DNA from: Amycolatopsis palatopharyngis
GTDB taxonomy: Bacteria > Actinomycetota > Actinomycetes > Mycobacteriales > Pseudonocardiaceae
Length of the DNA stretch: 55,923 bases
Assembly: GCF_003385185.1 (NCBI RefSeq)
Contig: NZ_PQHZ01000044.1
Location: 1 to 55,923, forward strand
Direction of reading: 5' to 3'
This document shows positions 35,015 to 42,622 of the stretch, piece by piece (within the stretch, counting starts at the first letter, position 1; every line of letters begins with the position of its first letter). The notes under the pieces are model-generated. The model saw nothing but the letters and a program-made list of their open reading frames with translations. It was not told the DNA's origin and did no database searches. Both the position numbers and the translations under genes were made by a program.

Positions 35015-36775
35015 GGTGTCGGACCAGGCTTGCCAGAGGGTGGCGTAGCGGCCGCCTGCCTCGACGAGGCCGGCGTGGGTGCCCGACTCCACCACGCGGC
35101 CCGCGTCCAGGACCACGATCCGGTCGGCCGCCGCGGCCTGGGTTAGCCGGTGCGCGACGATCAGGCCGGTGCGGCCGCGCAGCGCGCGATCGGCGGAAGC
35201 CTCCAGCTCCCGCGCTCCGGCACTGCCCGCCTCGGCGGTCGCCTCGTCGAGAATGGCGATCGGCGGGTCGGCGAGCACCAGGCGCACCAGAGCGAGCTGC
35301 TGCGCCTGGGTGACGGTGAGCCGGTGCCCGCCGTCCCCGATGACCGTGTCCAGCCCGCCGGGCAGCGCGGCCGCCCAGGACAGGGCGCCGATCCGTTCGA
35401 GAGCGTCGCGCAGTTCCGCGTCCGTCGCCCCGGGCCTGGCCAGCCGCAGGTCCTCGGCCAACGGCCCCGCGAACACGTGCACCTCCTGGCTGATGAGCGC
35501 GACCGCCCGGCGAACACCTGCCGCCCCGAGTTCGGTACTGCTCACTCCGCCGAGGAAAACCGAGCCGCTCGACGGCAGGTGGATCCCGGCGATCAGTTTG
35601 GCCAGTGTCGTCTTCCCCGCGCCGCTGGCTCCCACCAGCGCGACCCGCTCACCGGAGCCGATGTCGAGGTCGATGCCGGCGAGCACCTCGTGCCCTTCGA
35701 CGTAGGCGTGGCTCAGTGCCGCCGTCTTGACCGAGGCATCCACCGGAGCCGCCGAGCCCTCGGACTCCGGATCGGCGGGCAGGTCGGCCACTCCGACGAG
35801 CCGGGCGAGGCTGGCTCCCGCCGCCTGCGCGTCGTCGACCAGGGCGAGGGCGGCGTTGATCGGGTTGAACAGGCTCAGGAAGTACAGCGCGGCGGCGGTC
35901 GCGGTACCGATGGTGACCAGATCCGCCCCGACCAGCACGAAACCCGCGACCAGCACCGCGGTCAGACCGACGAACTCCGCGAGGTTGAGTCGGGCGAAGA
36001 ACCTTGTCATCAACCGGATCCCGCGTAGTGCGAGATCCACGGCGTGCCGCGAGCGGGTAGCGACCCGGTCGACGTGCTCGTCGCCGAGCCGGAACGCGCG
36101 TACCGTCCTGGCCCCGCCGACGGTGTCGAGCAGCTGGTGTTGCTGCGCCCCGACGGCCACGCGCTGGGCGGCGTAGAGCGGGATCGCGCGGCGGACGTAC
36201 CACCGCACGGTGTGCAGCTGGATCGGCACCGCGAGGAGCGCGGCGAGCAGGAACCGCCAGTCCAGCACTCCCAGCGCACCCATCGTCAGCACGATCGTCA
36301 GCACCGACCTGCCCAGTTCGGGCAGCGCGTCGCGGACGGACTTGGCGATGACCGACACGTCGTTCGTGACCCGCGCGGTGAGGTCACCGGACCCCGCCCG
36401 CTCGATCAGTTCCAGCGGCAGCGCCAGCGCCCGCTCGACGAACCGTTCGCGCAGTGTGGCCAGCATGCCCTCACCGAGCCGGGCGACCATGGCCAGTCCT
36501 GCCGCGGTCAACAGGCCCGCGGCCACGGCGACGAGCCCCAGCAGGACCACCGGGGTGGTCAGCGCGGCCGCGCCCCGCTGCTGCACGACCACGTCAACGA
36601 TGTACCCGAGCAGCGGAGCCGTGAGCAGGCTCGCGCCGGTGGCGGCCACGAGTACGGCCAGTGCCACCGATGCGAGCAGGCGATGCGGACGCAGGAGCTC
36701 GCCGACGACGGCGCGTACCCGCCTGCCGTCGGCGGTGGGCAGGAGTTCCCGTTCGGACACGGTGGCCGCGCTCAT
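35006..36775 (-). CDS. ABC exporter half-transporter A (intact Walker motifs, degenerate signature)
   Basis: A 589-residue fused membrane/ATPase half-transporter with six predicted helices in the first 320 residues. Its ATPase domain has Walker A GASGAGKTT, Walker B IAILDEATAEAG with the catalytic Glu, and the switch His in VAHRL. The signature, normally LSGGQ, reads LTVTQ. The adjacent half-transporter has the complementary pattern, so the pair should form a heterodimer with one working ATP site. It probably exports the finished siderophore. I start at the ATG at 36775, which ends a junction repeat; the frame continues to 36808 without a better start. Confidence 0.9.
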   Translation of the reverse strand: MSAATVSERELLPTADGRRVRAVVGELLRPHRLLASVALAVLVAATGASLLTAPLLGYIVDVVVQQRGAAALTTPVVLLGLVAVAAGLLTAAGLAMVARLGEGMLATLRERFVERALALPLELIERAGSGDLTARVTNDVSVIAKSVRDALPELGRSVLTIVLTMGALGVLDWRFLLAALLAVPIQLHTVRWYVRRAIPLYAAQRVAVGAQQHQLLDTVGGARTVRAFRLGDEHVDRVATRSRHAVDLALRGIRLMTRFFARLNLAEFVGLTAVLVAGFVLVGADLVTIGTATAAALYFLSLFNPINAALALVDDAQAAGASLARLVGVADLPADPESEGSAAPVDASVKTAALSHAYVEGHEVLAGIDLDIGSGERVALVGASGAGKTTLAKLIAGIHLPSSGSVFLGGVSSTELGAAGVRRAVALISQEVHVFAGPLAEDLRLARPGATDAELRDALERIGALSWAAALPGGLDTVIGDGGHRLTVTQAQQLALVRLVLADPPIAILDEATAEAGSAGARELEASADRALRGRTGLIVAHRLTQAAAADRIVVLDAGRVVESGTHAGLVEAGGRYATLWQAWSDTRA

Positions 36776-36853
36776 GTCCCTTGCCTCTCTCGCCTGCGGA
36801 CTGCACATCGCTCGGTGCGGTTCCCGACTCGCTCACGGTGCCGGTCGCTCACG
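36773..36853 (-). repeat. operon-junction repeat, copy 1 (exporter genes)
   Basis: Read on the minus strand, it begins with the TGA stop of exporter half B (gTGAGCGACCGGCAC), continues GTGAGCGAGTCGGG, GCACCGAGCGATGTGC, GGCGAG and GAGGCAAGGGAC, and ends in ATGAGC, the start codon of exporter half A. It fills the whole junction. Copies 2 (42508-42592) and 3 (54387-54471) share the same order of blocks. Confidence 0.85.
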
Positions 36854-38582
36854 ACAGCACCGCCGTCCGGTAGCCGGGATGGGTGTGCACCAGGTCGGCG
36901 TGTGCGCCGTCGGCCACGACGCGCCCGTCGGCCAGCAGCACCACCCGGTCCGCCGCGGCGAGCAGCGCCGGGCTGGTGCACACCAGCACCGTCGTCCTGC
37001 CACGGCGTAACCGGGCGATCTCGCTCGCGATTCGCGACTCGGTGACGGCGTCGACAGCGGTGGTCGGGTCGTGCACGACGAGCACCGGTGGGTCCGCGGC
37101 GAGCGCCCGTGCGAGTGCGACGCGCTGGCGTTGTCCGCCGGACAGCGAACTCCCGCGTTCGGCCAGTACGGTCGCGGCACCCTCGGGCAGGCTCCGGGCG
37201 ACCTCGTCGGCCGTTGCGGCCGCCATGGCGCGGTCCACGTCCGCGGCGCCGTCGGTGCGGCCGGCCAGCACGTTGTCCCGCACGCTCTGCTCGAACAGGT
37301 CCGCGTCGTGCGCCGCCACCATCAGCACCTCCCGCACCCGATCGGGGGCCATCTCGGTCAGGTCGACCTGGTCGAGTTCCACCGAGCCCGCCCCGGGTTC
37401 GGCCTCCCTCGCCAGGCAGTCGAGCAGGTCGGCCGCGGCCGCAGGGTCCGTGGTGACCACGCCCAGATGGGTGCCAGGGGCGATGTCGAGATCCACTCCT
37501 CGCAACGCGCCGTGTGTGAGCCCGAGCAGCCGGACCCCGCCGCTCGCGGGCGACGCGGGACTCGCGGTGCCGGTGCCGACGGCGTGCGGCGCCGCGAGGA
37601 CCGACGCGATGCGCGCGGCCGATGCCCTGCCCTGTGCGAGCTCGCCGTTGACCCAAGCGAACATCTGGAACGGCGTGAGCAGGAACTGTGCGAGCCCGAC
37701 AGCGGCGACCAACTCACCCACACTGATCGTGCCCGCGACGGCCAGTTGCCCGCCGACGAGTGCGACGACCGCGATGAAGACGCCGGTGAGGGCCAGGATG
37801 GCCCCGTCATGCCAGGACTGGGCTTTGGCGGCGCGCAGCGTGGCCGCCAGCGAAATCCGGCTGGTACGCCGATAACGTGCCACCGCGGCGGGTTCCGCGC
37901 CGATCCCCTTGAGCACGCGCAGGCCCGCGACGAGATCGGCGGCGATACCGGATGCGTGTGCGGCCTGCTCCTGCTCCACACCGCTGCGCCGCTCCAGCGG
38001 ACGGCCGATCAGGTGGGTGAGCAGCAGCAGCGGAGGCGTGCCCAGCAGGACCAGCAGACCGAGCGGAACGGAGATGCGCAGCAGCGCCACGGCACTGACC
38101 AGCAGGCCGGCCACGGCGGCTATACCGAAGGGCAGCACACCGTTGACCGCGCCGACCCGTTTGGCGTCGCCGGTCGCGATGTTGACCAGGGCGCCGGGCA
38201 GCCTGCCCGCCTCGGCGCCGCCCCTGGCATGCAGCACTCGAGCGCTCAGTTCGACGCGCAGCCGGTGTGCGCCCTGTTCGGCCGCCCGCTCACCGGCCCG
38301 TGCGGCGAACCGGAAGCTCGCCGACAGCCCGGCGAAGACGACGGCCAGCACGACGAGCCAGCGCAGCAGGGCGGGCATCGAGCCGGTGGTGACGGCCTGG
38401 TCGATCACCACACCGACGACCACGGGTACCAGCGCCTCGCCGGCCTGATGTGCCGCGGCGAGCATGGATGCTCCGGCGACATACCGCCGTTGCCCGCGGA
38501 TCGCGCCGCGAAGGACACTGCCGCCGGTCGCCGCCTCGTGCCCGGCGAACCCGATACCGTCCGCCGGTTTCGCAGCGCGCAC
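36849..38582 (-). CDS. ABC exporter half-transporter B (degenerate Walker A, canonical signature)
   Basis: A 577-residue fused membrane/ATPase half-transporter with six predicted helices. In the ATPase domain the Walker A position reads GVVTTDPAAAADLL, with no Gly-Lys-Ser/Thr. The signature is a canonical SSLSGGQRQRVALARAL. The Walker B reads VLVVHDPTTAVD, where the catalytic Glu is replaced by Pro. It therefore supplies the signature for the working site of half A but cannot hydrolyse ATP itself. The start is GTG. It heads the exporter operon, with an iron box 36 bp upstream shared with the divergent amidohydrolase. Confidence 0.88.
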   Translation of the reverse strand: MRAAKPADGIGFAGHEAATGGSVLRGAIRGQRRYVAGASMLAAAHQAGEALVPVVVGVVIDQAVTTGSMPALLRWLVVLAVVFAGLSASFRFAARAGERAAEQGAHRLRVELSARVLHARGGAEAGRLPGALVNIATGDAKRVGAVNGVLPFGIAAVAGLLVSAVALLRISVPLGLLVLLGTPPLLLLTHLIGRPLERRSGVEQEQAAHASGIAADLVAGLRVLKGIGAEPAAVARYRRTSRISLAATLRAAKAQSWHDGAILALTGVFIAVVALVGGQLAVAGTISVGELVAAVGLAQFLLTPFQMFAWVNGELAQGRASAARIASVLAAPHAVGTGTASPASPASGGVRLLGLTHGALRGVDLDIAPGTHLGVVTTDPAAAADLLDCLAREAEPGAGSVELDQVDLTEMAPDRVREVLMVAAHDADLFEQSVRDNVLAGRTDGAADVDRAMAAATADEVARSLPEGAATVLAERGSSLSGGQRQRVALARALAADPPVLVVHDPTTAVDAVTESRIASEIARLRRGRTTVLVCTSPALLAAADRVVLLADGRVVADGAHADLVHTHPGYRTAVLS

Positions 38583-38617
38583 CCAGAAACACCCTCTCTC
38601 GCTGAACCGGCAAACCG

Positions 38618-38636
38618 GAAGGTAAGGCTACTCTAA
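38618..38636. promoter_or_regulatory. iron box (DmdR/IdeR-like) between exporter operon and amidohydrolase
   Basis: GAAGGTAAGGCTACTCTAA matches 16 of 19 positions of the degenerate IdeR consensus TWAGGTWAGSCTWACCTWA. It lies 36 bp from the exporter half-B start and 73 bp from the amidohydrolase start, so one box probably controls both directions. Confidence 0.8.
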
Positions 38637-38709
38637 CTTCGCGGCGAATCAGTGTGACCTCGCACCGATTCGCGCCGGCACAGGACGCCCTCGACCACAA
38701 GGAGAGTGA

Positions 38710-40290
38710 ATGCTCGACACCCGGCTGGTGAACGCCCACTTCGTCACGATGGACCCGCAGCGGCCGACCGCGAGCCGGCTCGGTATCTGGCAGGGGCGGG
38801 TGGTCGGGCTCGACGAGGAGGTCGACTCGCTGCCCGCACGCGAGGAGATCGACCTGGACGGCGCGACGGTGCTTCCCGGCTTCATCGACGCCCACGTGCA
38901 CCTCGCCTGGGCGGGTCTGAGCGCGCGCAGCCCGCGGATCGACCCTGCGGCGGGCATCGCCGACGCGCTCACCAGGATCGGCGCGGCGGCCAGGGAGACA
39001 GCGGCAGGCGAGTGGGTGGACATCAGCGGCTACGACCAGCGTCCACTCGGCAGGCACCTGACGGCGGCGGAGCTGGACACGGTCAGCGCGGGCCGAAAGG
39101 TCTTCGTGGTGCACGACTCCGGTCATGCCTGCGTGGTCAACAGCGCCGTACTGGACCTGCTTCCGGACGGCGTCGATCACGAGAACGGCGTGCTCGCGGA
39201 GAGCGGGATGGCCGCGGTGCGAGAACTGCGCCAGCCCTATTCGGTCGCCGAGCTGGTCGACGCCATCGAGCACGCCGGCCGGACCTGCGTCGCGGAGGGC
39301 ATCACGGCGTGCGCGGAGGCGGGCATTGGTGGTGGCCTGATCAGCCACAGTCCCGTGGAGGTGGCCGCCTACCAGCGGGCGGCCGACAGCGGCCGTCTAC
39401 CGCTGCGGGTACAGCTGATGGTCGTCGGTGACGCGTTGCGCCGCGCATCCGCGCATCCGGCCGACGGGATCGCGCGTGCGCTCGATCTCGGCCTGCGGAC
39501 CGGGTTCGGTGGCGACCGGCTCGGTATCGGGGCATTGAAGATCTTCACCGACGGCGGCATGATGCCCCGCACCGCGGCCCTGACGGAGCCCTACGTCGGC
39601 CTCGACCACAATGGTGAGCTCTACGCGGACCCGCAGGCCCTCACCGAGTTGATCGTCGACGGACACCAGGCCGGTTGGCAATTGGCGGTGCACGCCATCG
39701 GCGACCGCGCGGTGGACGTCGCGCTCGACGCGCTGGAGCGGGCGCGGCGCGAGTATCCCCGGACCGGCACCCGGCATCGGATCGAGCACGCGGGACTGGT
39801 GCGGCCGGACCAGCTGCGACGCTTCGCCGAGCTCGAGGTGACCGCCGTGGTGCAGCCCAACTTCCTGTGGTTCCTCGGTGACGACTACGCGGCGATCATG
39901 GGGGAGCAGCGCGCGCCCTGGCTCTACCGCGGCCGCGGTTTTCTCGAGCACGGAGTCGCCCTGGCCGGCAGTTCGGACCGGCCGGTCACCCCCGGCGCGC
40001 CGCTGCGGGCCATCCAGTTCATGGTCGAGCGCAGCACCAGTTCCGGCAGGACCGTGGGCGGGGACGAGGCGATCAGCGTCGAGCAGGCGCTGCACGCCTA
40101 CACCCTCGGCGCCGCCCGCGCCTGCAGGTGGGAGGACGTGCTCGGCTCCATCTCGCCGGGCAAACACGCCGATCTGGTCGTGCTCCGGGACGATCCGCGC
40201 TCGGTCGAGCCCGCGCGAATCGCGGAGATCGAACTACTCGCGACCATGATCGCGGGTGTGTTCGCGGACACGGCCGGGCCGGCCGACTGA
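38710..40290 (+). CDS. amidohydrolase (YtcJ-like metal-dependent hydrolase) in the siderophore island
   Basis: A 526-residue metal-dependent hydrolase of the amidohydrolase superfamily, YtcJ-like. Metal ligands are recognisable: HVH in PGFIDAHVHLAW, His in QLAVHAIGDRA, His in RIEHAGL and Asp in SSDRPVTPG. The lysine-containing ALKIFTDGGM segment is typical of the subgroup. AAGGAG lies 5-10 nt upstream of the ATG. It is divergent from the exporter, under the same iron box, and 84 bp before the FecCD genes. Such an enzyme is not part of the known coelichelin or erythrochelin pathways. Siderophore deformylation, amide cleavage for iron release, or an unrelated role are all possible. Confidence 0.85.
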   Translation: MLDTRLVNAHFVTMDPQRPTASRLGIWQGRVVGLDEEVDSLPAREEIDLDGATVLPGFIDAHVHLAWAGLSARSPRIDPAAGIADALTRIGAAARETAAGEWVDISGYDQRPLGRHLTAAELDTVSAGRKVFVVHDSGHACVVNSAVLDLLPDGVDHENGVLAESGMAAVRELRQPYSVAELVDAIEHAGRTCVAEGITACAEAGIGGGLISHSPVEVAAYQRAADSGRLPLRVQLMVVGDALRRASAHPADGIARALDLGLRTGFGGDRLGIGALKIFTDGGMMPRTAALTEPYVGLDHNGELYADPQALTELIVDGHQAGWQLAVHAIGDRAVDVALDALERARREYPRTGTRHRIEHAGLVRPDQLRRFAELEVTAVVQPNFLWFLGDDYAAIMGEQRAPWLYRGRGFLEHGVALAGSSDRPVTPGAPLRAIQFMVERSTSSGRTVGGDEAISVEQALHAYTLGAARACRWEDVLGSISPGKHADLVVLRDDPRSVEPARIAEIELLATMIAGVFADTAGPAD

Positions 40291-40321
40291 CCAGCATGCC
40301 GCGTTGATCCCGCCCGGAGAG

Positions 40322-40340
40322 TTCAGTTAGCCTCACCTCA
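40322..40340. promoter_or_regulatory. iron box (DmdR/IdeR-like) upstream of the FecCD permeases
   Basis: TTCAGTTAGCCTCACCTCA matches 15 of 19 positions of the IdeR consensus and lies 35 bp upstream of the first permease start. A following GGTTAGGTGA resembles another half-site. It suggests the uptake genes have their own iron-repressed promoter. Confidence 0.7.
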
Positions 40341-40374
40341 CCTGGTTAGGTGATACGCGTTCGGGAGGTATTCG

Positions 40375-41445
40375 GTGTCGGTCGCCGCGGACTCGCCTCC
40401 CTTCGCGCAGGAGGCATCCGGGAACCCGCAACCCAGCGAGCGGCGCACGGCGCACGCCGTGCGGGCGCTCGGCCTGCTCGTCGCCATCGGCGTGCTCGCC
40501 GTCGTGGTGCTGCTCAGCGTGTGGGTCGGGACGAAGGACATCCCGTTCACCTCGACCTGGAACGTGCTCTGGCAGCACGACGGGTCCAGCGATGCGGTGA
40601 TCATCCACTCCTACCGGATCCCGAGAACCCTGCTGGGGTTCTTCGTCGGTGCCGCACTGGGTCTGTCGGGTGCGCTGATGCAGGCACTGACCCGCAATCC
40701 GCTGGCCGATCCCGGCCTGCTCGGCATCAGCCTCGGCGCGTCGAGCGGAGTGGTCGTGGCGATCGGGTTCCTCGGGATCGCGACGGTGCTCGGCTACGTC
40801 TGGTTCGCCTTCGCCGGCGCCGCGGTGGCCTCGGTCGTGGTCTACCTGATCGGGTCCTCCGGGCGCAGCACGGCCACGCCGGAACGGCTGGTGCTCGCCG
40901 GTATGGCGCTCACCGCGGTTCTGTACGCCTTCAACACCGCGGTGCTGCTGCTCGATCCGTTGGCATTCAACGAGTTCCGCTTCTGGAACGTCGGCTCGCT
41001 CGCGGGACGCGGATACGGGGTGCTGTGGGCGGTGCTGCCCTTCATCCTGCTGGGCATCGTGCTGGCACTCTCGCTGATCCGGCCGCTGAACGTCCTGGCC
41101 ATGGGGGACCAGCTCGGCAAGGCCCTCGGTGCCAACCTCGGCCGGACCCGGCTGGTCGGCGCCTTCGCGGTCACACTGCTCTGCGGCGCGGCGACGGCGG
41201 CGATCGGCCCTGTCTGGTTCGTCGGATTGGCCGTCCCACACGTGGCCCGGCTGGTGGTCGGCCCCGACCAGCGCTGGGTGCTGCCGTACTCCCTCGTGCT
41301 CGCGCCGATCCTGCTGCTCGGCGCGGATGTGCTGGGCAGGGTGGTCGCCGCGCCGAGTGAACTGCAGGTCGGGATCGTGACGGCGTTCCTCGGTGCGCCG
41401 GTGTTCATCGCCCTGTGCAGGCGCAGGAAGCCGGTCGCCCTGTGA
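40375..41445 (+). CDS. ferric-siderophore ABC transporter permease 1 (FecCD family)
   Basis: A 356-residue inner-membrane permease with about nine to ten helices. Family motifs include RIPRTLLGFFVGAALGLSGALMQ, TRNPLADPGLLGISLGAS and AVTLLCGAATAAIGPVWFVG. The GTG start at 40375 has GGGAGG 6 nt upstream. It pairs with the second permease to import the ferric siderophore delivered by the lipoprotein encoded at 17.8 kb. Its last codons overlap the next gene by 4 bp. Confidence 0.93.
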   Translation: MSVAADSPPFAQEASGNPQPSERRTAHAVRALGLLVAIGVLAVVVLLSVWVGTKDIPFTSTWNVLWQHDGSSDAVIIHSYRIPRTLLGFFVGAALGLSGALMQALTRNPLADPGLLGISLGASSGVVVAIGFLGIATVLGYVWFAFAGAAVASVVVYLIGSSGRSTATPERLVLAGMALTAVLYAFNTAVLLLDPLAFNEFRFWNVGSLAGRGYGVLWAVLPFILLGIVLALSLIRPLNVLAMGDQLGKALGANLGRTRLVGAFAVTLLCGAATAAIGPVWFVGLAVPHVARLVVGPDQRWVLPYSLVLAPILLLGADVLGRVVAAPSELQVGIVTAFLGAPVFIALCRRRKPVAL

Positions 41446-42512
41446 ACACACTGGGAGTCAGCGCCGGCGGGCCGGTCAGCGGGCGGGTCGTACGCGGCAG
41501 GCGCGACGGCTGGTCGGTTCGCGTGAACGGACGCTCTTTCGTCGTCGGCCTCGTTCTCGCGGTGGTCCTCGCCTGCGTAGTCGTGGTCACCCTCACCAGC
41601 GGCGAGTACCCGCTGTCGGTGGCGGAGGTGCTGAGCGCGCTCGCCGGACAGGGTGACTCCGGTGCCGACTTCATCGTCAACACCCTGCGCCTGCCCCGCG
41701 TGCTGACCGCCGTGCTCGTCGGTGCCGCGCTCGCCGTCAGCGGTGCCGTCATGCAAACGCTGACGCGAAACCCACTCGCCAGCCCGGACATCATCGGCTT
41801 CACCCACGGCTCGGCCAGCGGTGCGCTGGTGGTCATCATCGTGCTGAACGGTTCCATGGCCCAGGTCGCGGGTGGCGCGCTGCTCGGCGGGCTGGTCACC
41901 GCGATAGCCATGTACCTGCTGGCCTTCACCCGTGGTGTGCAGGGGTTCCGGTTCGTTCTCGTGGGGATCGGTATCGCCGCCATGGCGCTGGCGCTGAATT
42001 CGTACCTGATCACCCAGGCCAGCCTGCAGGACGCCCTCGCGGCGCAGGGCTGGCTGATCGGCAGCATCAACGGACGGGGCTGGGACCACGCCGTGCCGGT
42101 GGGGCTGGCGGTGGCGGTGCTGGTACCGCTCGCGCTGCATCACGGCAGGCGGCTGGGCATGCTCGAACTCGGTGACGACGCCGCGAAGGCGCTGGGCGTC
42201 GGGGTGCAGCGCAGCAGACTCGTGCTCATCGCGGTGAGCGTGGCGCTGGCGGCAGTCGCCACGGCCGCGGCGGGTCCGATCTCGTTCGTCGCGCTGGCGG
42301 CACCACAACTGACCCGCAAGATCACCAGGGTGCCGGGCGCGAGCCTGATTCCCTCGGCGCTACTCGGCGCACTGCTGCTGGCCGGTGGCGACCTCGCCGT
42401 CCAGCGGCTGTTCCCGACGAGTCAGCTGCCGGTCGGCACGGCCACGGGCACGATCGGCGGGCTCTACATGATCTGGTTGTTGGCACGCGAATGGCGTCGG
42501 GGGCGGCCATGA
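41442..42512 (+). CDS. ferric-siderophore ABC transporter permease 2 (FecCD family)
   Basis: A 356-residue second FecCD permease with the same helix pattern. Motifs include RLPRVLTAVLVGAALAVSGA, TRNPLASPDIIGFTHGSASG and AAAGPISFVALAAPQLTR. The GTG start at 41442 overlaps the previous stop codon (GTGA), so the two permeases are translationally coupled. The frame is open a further nine codons upstream. Its TGA stop is the first element of the operon-junction repeat copy 2. Confidence 0.93.
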   Translation: MNTLGVSAGGPVSGRVVRGRRDGWSVRVNGRSFVVGLVLAVVLACVVVVTLTSGEYPLSVAEVLSALAGQGDSGADFIVNTLRLPRVLTAVLVGAALAVSGAVMQTLTRNPLASPDIIGFTHGSASGALVVIIVLNGSMAQVAGGALLGGLVTAIAMYLLAFTRGVQGFRFVLVGIGIAAMALALNSYLITQASLQDALAAQGWLIGSINGRGWDHAVPVGLAVAVLVPLALHHGRRLGMLELGDDAAKALGVGVQRSRLVLIAVSVALAAVATAAAGPISFVALAAPQLTRKITRVPGASLIPSALLGALLLAGGDLAVQRLFPTSQLPVGTATGTIGGLYMIWLLAREWRRGRP

Positions 42513-42592
42513 GCGACCGGCACTGTGAGCGAGTCGGGTACGGCACCGAGCGAATGTGCGGCCCGCGGGCGAGTGAGGCAATGGGCATGAGC
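42508..42592 (+). repeat. operon-junction repeat, copy 2 (permease/ATPase junction)
   Basis: It begins with caTGAGCGACCGGCAC at the stop codon of permease 2, continues GTGAGCGAGTCGGG, GCACCGAGCG and AATGTGCGGCCCGC, then GGCGAGTGAGGCAA, and ends in ATGAGC at 42587. Here the terminal ATG does not start the ATPase gene but an 11-codon mini-ORF whose TGA overlaps the ATPase start at 42619. Confidence 0.85.
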
Positions 42593-42622
42593 ACGACGGA
42601 GGAGCGAGGACCGACACGATGA
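42587..42622 (+). CDS. 11-codon leader ORF overlapping the ATPase start
   Basis: The ATG at 42587 opens MSTTEERGPTR and stops at TGA 42620-42622, which overlaps the ATG of the ATPase gene (42619). An in-frame ATG two codons upstream would extend it to 13 codons. It begins exactly at the end of the junction repeat, so translation started by the repeat would terminate on, and could couple into, the ATPase start. Whether it is translated is unknown. Confidence 0.4.
   Translation: MSTTEERGPTR

Noticed and set aside
34735..35313. Open frames across the 21-bp repeats
   Set aside because: They translate repeat sequence (runs such as PTRARDLPTRA). A 21-bp period keeps all frames open without coding meaning.
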